A DNA stretch of 64,000 nucleotides, taken from Flectonema sp. DT1601. Taxonomy: Eukaryota; Euglenozoa; Diplonemea; Diplonemida; Diplonemidae. How positions within the stretch are numbered: position 1 is the first letter of the stretch; each line of letters begins with the position of its first letter. A model generated the notes under the pieces. That model saw only the letters and a list, made by a program, of their open reading frames with translations. It ran no database searches and was not told the DNA's origin. The translations under genes were made by a program, and so were the position numbers. Location of the stretch: assembly GCA_964019425.1 (NCBI GenBank), contig OZ025802.1:434001-498000 (forward strand). The letters run 5' to 3'. This document shows positions 54,647 to 64,000 of the stretch, in pieces.

Positions 54647-57600
54647 TCACTTTACAGCGATCCTTTCGGATGTGAGTACTAAGAAGCTACCATCACCTAA
54701 TTGGTAAGAAACCTCAACAATAATAGAATTGTTTAACGGAAGAGGAATCACAAGTGTCGTACTCACAATGTTCTGATCATCAAGCGAGTAACGAGCTGGT
54801 GAAACAATAGCGGGCATGTCTGAGTCTGTTGTCCAAACGCCTATCCATAAAACTGGATTATGAGGGATGAATTCAGGTGATGAAAGTTGTACAGAAACAT
54901 CCAACAGATGAACTTGTTCTTTATTTTTTGAAGGAATTGAAGAAGGAAGTGATGACAAGAAGAACATTCGAATCGGACGAGGTTGTTTCAAATCATTTCC
55001 CTGAAGTAGTTTATCAATCTCATAAAGTGATAGCAGCGATAAGTTAGCAGACAGATTGTTATTCCAGAGAGGAATTGTTTTAGAAACGATTCGAAAAGGT
55101 TTTGATACGCCACAGACATCTGCTACAGTTGGTATGTCAGATTTACCTGCGACTCTGATCGCCCCTCGACGAGGGTTTCGCAAAGCTTCCATCTCTGAAA
55201 CTACTTCTTCAGAAACACTACTTCGATTCTGCAGAGTTTCAACAGAAAACGAATTATAATTATCATCAAGAGAACAGAACCTACTAAGAGATCCAAAAGT
55301 AGTTAAACATGATTCATCTTCACCAATAAAAGGCTGAGACCTAAAGCTACGTAATCGACTACTTGTCGCACTCGTTAGTTCATGCCATGCAGACTTCCTA
55401 CTTCGAAATGCTTGCGGTTCGTACTTTGCTCTCATTCTGTATGTTCCAGTTTGGAACAATAGAAAGTAATTCTTTGGAAAGACAACATTAGTTTCTTTAT
55501 TATTATGATTGACGTCTATTTTATTATGTGGTGGGGGAATCATTAACTCTTCCCACTTGTTGCCGTGAAGCTTTGCAGGATTTTGAAACTCTAAAGACAA
55601 GTCGAAGTATCCTTCCAATGCGTGACAAGGTTCTCCTCTGGAATCAAGAACTGAAATATAAACTAGATTTACTTCTTCTGAATGAAAGACATGTCTAGAA
55701 AACCTAATACAAACAGTTTCAGGAACATGAGACACGACAACAGGACCTGTCACATGTGATATCGTTACTCTGCTTGACATTTCGTAGACTACTCGAAGAC
55801 GACAAGTTCCAGCTTTTGTAATTCTCGCCTTTGCTTTGGTCAAAGTACTGCTGTCAGGGGGTTTTGTTTTACCATTTTTTAATCGTCTTGGGACAGAGAA
55901 TGGCATAAAAGGAGTTTTGTTTTTATATTTTAAGTGGATTTGAGTTATAGATCCAACAGTGTCATCCTCCTCATCTCCATCAGGTAAATCTTCTACTAAC
56001 TGAAGAAGGACAGCATCACCAGCGTATGGTGTCAATTCCCTCCATCCACCATGAGAAGGGATTGCTAAAGAGACAGTCACAGTGAACTTTTCATTCATTC
56101 TAATATGATGAACTCTGTCAGGTGTTGTATCAGCTGTATTGAGACGGGTTAACAAAGTTAGTCCTTTCCAGGGTTTGTGAGTCGATGTCCACACTCTCAG
56201 TTCTTCCATAATCCACCTCCTTCCCAATCGATCCATAAAATAAATATAAATCCTTTCTTCTTCTTCAACAATTGACAGCAATATCGCACAAACTTTCTTC
56301 GTTAGTTCGAATCGATACAAAAACTGTTTCCATGAGAAGAGACATGAGACATCAAGAGGTGCTGTGTTGTTATTTCTTTTTGAAAAACTAACTTCTTCAG
56401 ATTCCACAAATCAACAAAAGAAGAGAACTATTTCATACCAACAACGTCTGTTAAGAGTGAACTGGATTCGATTGCAGCAACAGTCAGTCTTCTCTTTGCT
56501 TCAGCAACAACAAGAAGTCTTCGTTCTTCAGCTGGATGCATTCTAATAGAACAAGTAGAATGAATACCAATACGAGCAGTGTATCCAGCGAAGAATAAAA
56601 CGCCTCTTACTGTCCATCTTCCTGAATGTGGGAACACAACAGTACAACTTCCCTGTCCGTTCACAATTCTAATTGAGTGGATTGGGTTTCGAGGTATTTT
56701 TGTACATGCCGCCCGCCTTCCTAATTGTTATTAGTCTTAGTTAGTGTTGTTAATCATTCGCATTTTTGTTGTTTATTATTATTTCAGCATACCTACATTC
56801 GGTCGAACTCTGTCCCACATTCCTTTCTTTGGTGACGGGTAGGATTGACCGACGCTACTTGCTACAGGTCTGGGACTGAGAACTTTCTTTGTTGGTTTTC
56901 GTGGTATTGTCTTCACAATAACAAAGCTTGTCTCTGCTACAGGATCAGAAGGGTTGATATGATTCTCAGGGAATATATAAACCTCAACAAATCCAGAAAC
57001 TGGAATAATCATCCTCGTTAATCTACTACAAATGGTGAAGGCCATCGCTGATGGTACCTGTTTGAGTTCGAGTGCAATACATCGTCTTAACAAGAACAAG
57101 AATAGGAAAATTAAATACAAACCTCAGAATATTGCTCACTAAAACCAACACTTAGCTTCAGTGACGATGCTTGTACTCCCTCAGCAAATCCAGTCATCGC
57201 AAGCAATGAAGCGTTGTCTTGAAGAAGTGTGAACTCTGCCGTCTCGACAACTGTCGGTAGTTGAATACTTGGAACTCCCGCATCATCGAGAAAGAATATA
57301 TTAAACACTACTAATATACAATATTCTCCTGCTGGACCAGTTACTGAAAGGTCTTTAAAAGTACAACGTCCGTCTTCAATCCATTTTCTGTTATTTCCAG
57401 TCATGAATGCCCCAACAACTTCAGACTTCCTTCTCTTTGATTTTCTATGTAAATATGCTGTTGCATAGTATGGGACTCGACGTCGTAAGGGGTAGCCTGA
57501 TCTATAAATAAGACCGACAGAAAACTCAATACTCTTTCCACCAGACACATGATAAGGATCACAATCTTTTATAATAGTGCCGAGTATGTGTCTACGAGAG

Positions 57601-59512
57601 GATGTTAATTTCTTTACTAAGAGTGCAAGCTTTGCTGCGAAATACAAACTAGCGAGAGGACGATACTCCCTAACTCCCACATAAGATGTTAGTTGACGAA
57701 AGACTATCCTGCTAGCTCTGTCATCAATTGGTATTAGTGAAAGAGTTATTACTTTAATTGATCGGTGGGATCCTTCACAGTCTTTCTTCTTCTTCTTTTG
57801 TAAACAAGACGCGACCTGTAGTGACACAGGGTCAACAAAGGCAGCCTGAGAAGCGCCTTTCCCCTGTCGCAACTGCTGCACTGAAAGTAAAACAGCACTT
57901 CGGCTTTCAGACACTTCAGTAGAACCTGACAGGGAGACGATGCAGAAGTTATTTTGTTGATTTGTAAGTAAGAAATGACTTTCCTGATCAATCATTCTTT
58001 CACAATGTGATATAACACTAAGTGGTTGGAACTTACTACTGTACCTGTACAGCTTACCCGACTCACAAGAGTGTTCCCATGGACGTTTGGTAGTATTCAT
58101 ACTCTGATCGAGTCTTACTGTGTCATTTAGAAGAAAAGATTTTGATCGTTTTATTGTGGCCTTTCTTTCAAGTATAGATTGCCTTGATACGATACTACTT
58201 GGGACTAGTGTTGGTGATAATTCTGATACTTCTCTTAAGATTAATTGCATCGCTTCATTGTGTAATCCATCCTCAGGGTCCGTAACCATTCCATTTGGTG
58301 GTGCTAATATTAGTACCAACACCGCATGGTGTCTTTCGTGGTAATCAAAGGCTATGTTAGCGACTGATTTACTGGCATCTGTGATGTCGGAATGCGCTCC
58401 ATCTGAACCAAACATTCGATTTCCACATCTGTTTTTTTTTTTTGTTTTTTGTTAAACTACTGAATTAAAAACAACAGTACCAAATCATACCTAACAATAG
58501 GAAGTCTCCTAAGATCTGGAGTAATACTGGCTTGAGAATGATTTACTGTAGTTGGCAGATGATACACAACGTGACCTAAATCACTCACTCCATCAAACCT
58601 TTGTTGAACAGCTTTATATAAAATAGTTGCTACGACTAAACAACAACAAATAGATGAATAATCAACGTTAGGGTTTATGATGGTTGCTATTATTATATTG
58701 AAGACTCCGATAATGCTGGCTAGTTCACAGTCTCTTGGAGGTAGTGAAAACGCCTGATTCACAGCTAAGATTTCTGACGATGATAAAACTCTTTCATTGG
58801 ATGAGATTTGTTGATAATAATTTATAACAGGTTCCTGTCGAGTGACCTTCGAAGACAGATCACAGTTCTCAGGCGTACTTGACATTCTCCTGCTGTCTAT
58901 ACTTCCCTTTGTTGAGACTGATAGTCTTGTTGAGACTGAAGACCTTTTAATAATTGTAACAAAAGGAGGAACAGAGAACTCATCACAGATATCTGTTCTT
59001 ATTGACTCAGATAGAGGTGTCTTTCCAATTGTCATATCTTGAGAACTTGTTCTTGAGCGAGAGCGAGAAGTCTTCCTAGCAGATCTACCTGAAGTCATTG
59101 GGCTAACGTAGTCTATAAATCCTGTGAGAGCATCAGAAGGAAGGGATGCAAATTTTCTTTTAACCGGTTGTTGAGTTTTAGAAATAACAGTTGAACTTCT
59201 AACACGACCTCTACGTGAAGGAGATGACACATCAACTGCTCGTGGTGATGTGATTTGTTGGTACTCAGGAATATCAGAAGGCAATGAAACTCTTCTCACC
59301 CGAGGACTTCTTTGACAAGGAGAGAGAGGAGAACCAATTGGTAGTGACTCATCTACTAAGCTTAATAATCTAGCAGGACTACCCTGAGACATTGATCTCG
59401 ATCTTCCTTGTTGATGATTAGCTTTGCCTTTGGTTTGCTTTTCCATCGACTGTTCCGCCATTTGAACAAATCGATCTCTCAATGAATCCCGATAGTCCTT
59501 TCTCCAAGTCAT
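54647..59512 (-). CDS. Orphan 1540-residue protein with beta-rich C-terminal half (five exons)
   Basis: Exons 59512-58491, 58428-57123, 57057-56793, 56720-56439 and 56394-54647 sum to 4623 nt, all phases agree, introns 62, 65, 72 and 44 nt. The start MTWRKDYRDSLRDRFVQMAE is followed by a Ser/Arg-rich disordered region (SRSMSQGSPARLL, TSRSRSRTSSQD). The middle and C-terminal parts are beta-rich with repeated phrases such as AGTCRLRVVYEMSSRV, GEPCHALEGYFDLSLEF, TGTYRMRAKYE and AGEYCILVVFNIF, like strands of Ig- or filamin-type folds. No transmembrane segment. No family recognised. Possibly a large cytoskeletal scaffold; function unknown. Confidence 0.75.
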
Positions 59513-59757
59513 TGTTTATTGTCATTTCACGTCTTTTGATTGAAAAAAGTGATTATATTTAAAAGAATACAAAAAACAACCAAGTAAATCGAGTTAACCT
59601 ACCTACCTTCTCAAAAAAATAGAACAGATTCTTGCTGAAGTAGAAACGTGCTGCACTCAAAACAAATTTATAAAAAATAAAAAAATAAAAATACTTACAT
59701 CGATCGTTTAAACGAGATTGCCTACAAGATTCTTATAGGTTAGTCGAACTCATAATA

Positions 59758-60620
59758 CTATTCTGTATTGACATCTAAGTATTTTAGGAAAGCATCGGTA
59801 TCTCTTGTACCGTAATAGTGAGTTCCTGACTTGTCTGATTTTGGGAAGAACTGTTTTTTTTTTTTTTTTTTTTTTTTGTTAATTATTATCATCATTTTAA
59901 ATAAGAATATTGAATAATCACTCATACCACGATAGTTGGAAAACTGCGAACTTGATACTTCTCACCGACATGTCCGTGTTTGTCGGCATCGACTTCAGCG
60001 ATTATAATGTCAGGGGAATCCCTTGTTAGTTCAGCTAACTTTACCCAATCAGGTGCCATCTTACGGCAATGTCCACACCAAGGAGCGAAGAATTTAATAA
60101 AAACATTCTTCGTAGGATCGTTTATAATAGATTCAGCCTTCCTTCCGAGAGCAAGAACTGTCCCTGGGACGTGATCTTTCTCAGGCTCTTCACCAGGAAG
60201 AGCTAAATCTCTAACTCCAGGTAGTTGTTCGATGATGAAAGAAATGAATCCCTCGGTGTTTCTGGAACCTCCGAACTTTACAAAACTCCCGTCTTTCTTT
60301 ACTAAAATAATAGTTGGGAATCCCTTGACACCGTATTTCTCAGCAACAGGACCACTTCCGTCTTGAGTTGCATCAAACTTTCCAATTGAAATGTCCTTAT
60401 TGCCGCTTAGTTTATCTCCCATTTCAGTCCATGTCGGGACTAGTTTCTTACACCATCCACACCATGGTGCATAGAATTCAATAAGCCAGTTAGTTCCACC
60501 AACAACAGCTGGAAAGTCTGAGCTGGTCAATTCAGTAACGCCTTCGATTGTTGTCGTTGGATCATCCTCAGCAGTCACAACAAGAGCGATTGTTAGTAAT
60601 GCGAATAGTGACTTCAACAT
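59758..60620 (-). CDS. Protein disulfide isomerase, two thioredoxin domains (two exons)
   Basis: Exons 60620-59928 and 59850-59758 (phase 0, 77-nt intron with a T tract) give 261 residues. Signal peptide MLKSLFALLTIALVVTA, then two thioredoxin domains with active sites WCGWC (APWCGWCKKL, about residue 50-59) and WCGHC (APWCGHCRKM, about 175). Each is followed by the cis-Pro segment (GFPTII, SFPTIV). PDIs form and shuffle disulfides in the ER. The C-terminus ends LKYLDVNTE and has no KDEL-type retention signal, so ER retention must work otherwise or the protein leaves the ER. The many Cys-rich secreted proteins nearby would be natural clients (inference). Confidence 0.93.
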
Positions 60621-61084
60621 CTTTTTTAAAAAAGGAAAAACCCTGTCTTTCTCTTATGAAAAATAATAACACAATTTTTCTTAATTTTATATGCGAACAA
60701 GAAATAACGAACGAGGGAATATCTCAACCAAGAGGTTACTACCCGATATAAAAAAAAAAAAAAAAAAAAAATACCAAATATTTTTTTTTTTTTCAACTAA
60801 AAACAACGCTCACTTATGAAAGAGGCGACCCATCAAAGATAAAATTAAAAAAATACTAACAAAGGGTAACTGAACACGTGAATAAGTGGCAGTAAGTGTA
60901 GAATGCCACAGTTCTATACCTCTGAAAAAGGTAATTCAAAGCACCGTTATTACAACGGTATAGAGTGTTAGGAGGGAAATGAAATAACAAAATTTCTAAA
61001 CAAAACTAAAAAAACAGTTGTTGTGTCTCAATCTCAACGTGGGTAGAAGCCCAGTCGACATTGAGACTTTGACGGGTGAGTTGA
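60621..61084. other. Intergenic spacer
   Basis: About 460 bp with an A run at 60750-60770 and a T run at 60781-60793. Nothing recognised. Confidence 0.5.
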
Positions 61085-63733
61085 TTATATTTTTTGGATT
61101 GATTTGATTTGTTGCCACTCGTACTCTTCATTTCGAGTTACAACGAGTCTGCCTCCCATCTCTTCGCTCAGAATGAAACTAGTGATTTTCTCATCTGTTA
61201 ACCCACCTGAAGTGTTCAATAAGTTAGATAAAAACCAAACATCCTGATCTTCATTAAATATAATTGAACCTCGTTGATTAGCTTCTGACTGTTCAAGTAA
61301 AGTTCTACGTTGCTCCATTTCACTTTCAAACTGACTGCATGCGGTCGCTGCGATCACAGAAATGTCTGACCAGAGTAGATCAAATATTCCACAAACTTCC
61401 TTCAAAACTTTTTCTCGACAGATTTCTTCTTCAGATATCTTTTCTAAAAGAAGAGCATTGAATAACGTTGAGACTTCATTATTCCGTTTATCAGCAATAA
61501 AACAAAAATGAACATCTTGAACTAATTCCACGTGTGTTCTTCTATCAAGCTCTCCGTTCATCAATGCTCGATGTTTGGTTGCGCGTTTTATTCGGGTTTG
61601 TCTGGCGATCTCTTGGTCTTCAAGCTGTTGTTTTAATTCTAAAATAGCCGAGTCAACTTGTTGTTTATAATTTGATAATAAAACTCGTTGAGATACTTCT
61701 TCAGATGTAATTTCTCCACGACAAGGTTCTTCACATTGGCTGAGGAGTCGAAGGAGTTTTCTTGCGTGTGATTTTATTAAAATGTCCAACTCTGACGAGT
61801 CTGAAAATATTAAATCATCTCTTTCATCTCTCTCTTGATGACCAAGATTCTTACGCTCAAGATACAACATTAGTGTAGCCCAACATGCTAAACAGTCTTT
61901 ACTTATTAAATCAAAGGATAACTGCTCGTTTGATGAGGCTTCTGTACGTAAGTTTAATTCCAACTTCTGACATTCATCCGACGAGATTTGAAATGCCTTT
62001 TCAGCTCCTTCATTCACAGCCTTCCGCAATGCACTCCACTCGTATGTCTCTTCCTTATTGACACTGTTTCTGGCTCTGTAGCTGTCTCCTTCACATTTCA
62101 TAATTATTTTCATCGGCTGTAGTTTTCTGTTGAAGGCGTTTCGAGCATTTCTTTCTGTTAAAATAGTTCGAAATTTTTCAGAAAATGAATCGACGATAAG
62201 AGTGATCTGATTCCTAGATTCCACTTCCTGCCTACCTTGTAAATGTCTTGAGTACTCTTCATCAGCAAACAGTGGTGATGTGTAGTCACGATTTAGCAGT
62301 TGTTGCAGAGGTCGGATTCTACCGAAAGTAGATCGACGACGAACATTCAAACCAACCTTCGATTCGAGACGTTTAACTGGTGGAGTTGGTGAAATCTCAA
62401 AAGAAAAACATTGATGTACTGGTGGTAGCGGTAATGGTGTCTCATCTGTTCCGTTTAATATACTTTGCCTTAGTCTGCTTACTTTCTTTTCATTTGCAGA
62501 AAGCCAACTTTGCATTCGCTGTTCTCGATCTGTAAACACAGCATTCGCTTTTAAAAGCATCGATGGTTGTAAGTGAGTCGTCCCAACTGCTGAAAGTAAT
62601 TCTCGTTGAGAATTCTCAACGTATCCAGTCTGTTGTTTTCTTGCTTCTCTAAATCGAAGTTCTCTGGCTACCCGAAGGCTGTTTGATAGAATAATTCTTC
62701 TAACAGCTTTATTAAATATTCCTTTGAGGTATTGTAACCACCAACATGAAATCTTTTCAACCGAAACTGCTGCATTTGGTAACGCAAGCATCACTTCTAA
62801 TGAGGCTTTGTATGCGTAGTCTGATAGGCAGAGCTGGGCTAGCTGTTCAATTTGAATTCGAACCTTGAATTCATTTTTCACAACCTTACTGACTGCTTTC
62901 ACAAAGCGAAAGTTGGCGGATTCGAACTGGCGCTGCTCTATCATAATTATAAAGCTTTTGTCGAAGTATTTTATTATTTTATTTCTCTCGGTCTGTTCTC
63001 GTTGTTTGAAAGCTCCTCTTTTCGATATCTTCAGTTCCTCTACGTCGTGTTGCTGTGCTACGATAAGCTCGTCTTCTACTAGCTGTCGAATACTTTTAAC
63101 TTTTTCAATTTTTTGCCGAGCCTTTTGCTGCCTTCGTTGATATACTTCATTTCTAAGAGCTTTGAGACCATATTTTCCAGATCTTGAATTTTGATACCAC
63201 CTCCATATAGACGTACCACTTCTTAACTCACGTGTAGTATACTGACGAACGATTCGAGGAGTTGAACGTTTTTGACGAGTTTGAAATTGATCTATAAGGC
63301 AAGCCCATTCTCTGGATTCATTCATTAAAGTCTGTTCCCATATAGTAGTAAATTGCCGAAGGTGTATTCGACGTTGTCTTGTGTGTGACATCGTGCTAGT
63401 TGTATTCCAACCGAGTGTGACCATCGGAGCAACGTCGTCAACTTTTGTTGATATCATTGGAATTTGATTTCCAGTTAAGAGTACTTTTTGTCTTCCAGTT
63501 ATCGAAGGCTTAGAAACTCTTCCAATTGGAGGATTCTTCACAGGTTGTGATGATCTTCTATTTTCTAAACTCGATGTAGTTGAAACATCACTAAGTCGGT
63601 GATCAGTAGAATTCCTACCTTGATATATAATTGGAGGATGGGAAACAACACTAGAAACACTCAAAACAGAATTACTTCTATGAGACGGAGAATCCCCTTC
63701 AACCGCTATAATAAAATTCTCGAAAGACAACAT
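61085..63733 (-). CDS. Orphan 882-residue coiled-coil protein
   Basis: A single ORF. The first 120 residues are Ser-rich and disordered. The rest is charged, helical and coiled-coil (KARQKIEKVKSIRQLVEDEL, LELKQQLEDQEIARQTRIKR, LLEKISEEEICREKVLKEV). A Pro-rich insert (DETPLPLPPVHQCFSFEISP) sits near 430-460. Composition and style resemble the coiled-coil part of the 2245-residue armadillo/IQ protein at 13-20 kb, without its IQ motifs or LRRs; distant paralogy is possible. No signal peptide. Likely cytoskeletal or axonemal. An upstream exon beyond the visible ATG cannot be excluded. Confidence 0.75.
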   Translation of the reverse strand: MLSFENFIIAVEGDSPSHRSNSVLSVSSVVSHPPIIYQGRNSTDHRLSDVSTTSSLENRRSSQPVKNPPIGRVSKPSITGRQKVLLTGNQIPMISTKVDDVAPMVTLGWNTTSTMSHTRQRRIHLRQFTTIWEQTLMNESREWACLIDQFQTRQKRSTPRIVRQYTTRELRSGTSIWRWYQNSRSGKYGLKALRNEVYQRRQQKARQKIEKVKSIRQLVEDELIVAQQHDVEELKISKRGAFKQREQTERNKIIKYFDKSFIIMIEQRQFESANFRFVKAVSKVVKNEFKVRIQIEQLAQLCLSDYAYKASLEVMLALPNAAVSVEKISCWWLQYLKGIFNKAVRRIILSNSLRVARELRFREARKQQTGYVENSQRELLSAVGTTHLQPSMLLKANAVFTDREQRMQSWLSANEKKVSRLRQSILNGTDETPLPLPPVHQCFSFEISPTPPVKRLESKVGLNVRRRSTFGRIRPLQQLLNRDYTSPLFADEEYSRHLQGRQEVESRNQITLIVDSFSEKFRTILTERNARNAFNRKLQPMKIIMKCEGDSYRARNSVNKEETYEWSALRKAVNEGAEKAFQISSDECQKLELNLRTEASSNEQLSFDLISKDCLACWATLMLYLERKNLGHQERDERDDLIFSDSSELDILIKSHARKLLRLLSQCEEPCRGEITSEEVSQRVLLSNYKQQVDSAILELKQQLEDQEIARQTRIKRATKHRALMNGELDRRTHVELVQDVHFCFIADKRNNEVSTLFNALLLEKISEEEICREKVLKEVCGIFDLLWSDISVIAATACSQFESEMEQRRTLLEQSEANQRGSIIFNEDQDVWFLSNLLNTSGGLTDEKITSFILSEEMGGRLVVTRNEEYEWQQIKSIQKI

Positions 63734-64000
63734 ATTAATATATAGATACTGATTAATAATAAGAAAGTCAACTAGCAGTTCAGATATTTATTAAAAGGTC
63801 ACACAGACAGCATTCATATTGAAGATCTGTGTTGAGGGAAATTTATAATAAATTAGCAAACTAAGTTCTGTCATTCTCGGATAAGAAACAGGTGAGGAAG
63901 TAATTCAAAAGAAAGGTCAACCAGTACAACCTCAGCAGAAAGTAACTAAAAACTTATAAATACACAAAATGATATTCACAGCAGTAGAGTTAGCAGCTGA

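Noticed and set aside
1-64000. CRISPR arrays, bacterial operons or rRNA genes
   Set aside because: No regularly spaced repeats, no rRNA cores; genes have spliceosomal introns.

Overview
The window reads as nuclear DNA of a flagellated protist. Its genes carry short GT-AG introns (44 to about 90 nt, mostly with GTATG or GTTTGT donors and often a T-rich tract before the acceptor). It has eukaryotic tRNA genes, poly(A)-tailed retroelements, AT-rich spacers full of A/T homopolymers, an intraflagellar-transport gene (IFT88), a polycystin-type channel and an ASCC3 helicase. I cannot place the lineage from sequence alone.

Region 1 (1-13.1 kb) is a retroelement cluster built around three identical tRNA-Glu(CTC) genes on the + strand. 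It opens with a GC-rich ORF carrying two RNase H1 N-terminal-type hybrid-binding domains, followed by a long 3' region and an A53 tract. After tRNA copy 1 lies a rearranged fragment of a non-LTR retrotransposon (here LINE-A) that encodes a 2A-like peptide. Next comes a 5'-truncated LINE-A on the - strand, inserted 11-20 nt upstream of tRNA copy 2 with a 9-bp target duplication. A second, different element (LINE-B), with an unbroken 1305-codon ORF2, is nested inside LINE-A with a 5-bp duplication. tRNA copy 3 preserves the empty target site. Both LINEs encode an APE-type endonuclease, reverse transcriptase, RNase H and a C-terminal CCHC-like motif.

Region 2 (13.1-64 kb) holds thirteen host genes, all on the - strand. 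In order of coordinate they are: an armadillo/IQ/LRR giant; a secreted-type membrane protein with alternating kringle/FN2-like cysteine modules; a PKD2-like channel; ASCC3; IFT88; a small possibly PB1-like protein; a 1370-residue orphan; a type II membrane SGNH/PC-esterase-like protein; a secreted Cys-rich protein; a short coiled-coil protein; a 1540-residue five-exon orphan; a two-domain PDI; and an 882-residue coiled-coil orphan. IFT88 and the PKD2-like channel point to motile or sensory cilia. ASCC3 belongs to ribosome quality control and DNA alkylation repair. The PDI and the several secreted cysteine-rich proteins are compatible with an active secretory pathway.

Gene-free gaps hold a piggyBac relic (perfect 14-bp ends, TTAA on both sides), three copies of a short SINE-like repeat with a conserved hairpin, a run of three inverted repeats near 41.7 kb and a GC-rich island near 22 kb that I cannot explain.
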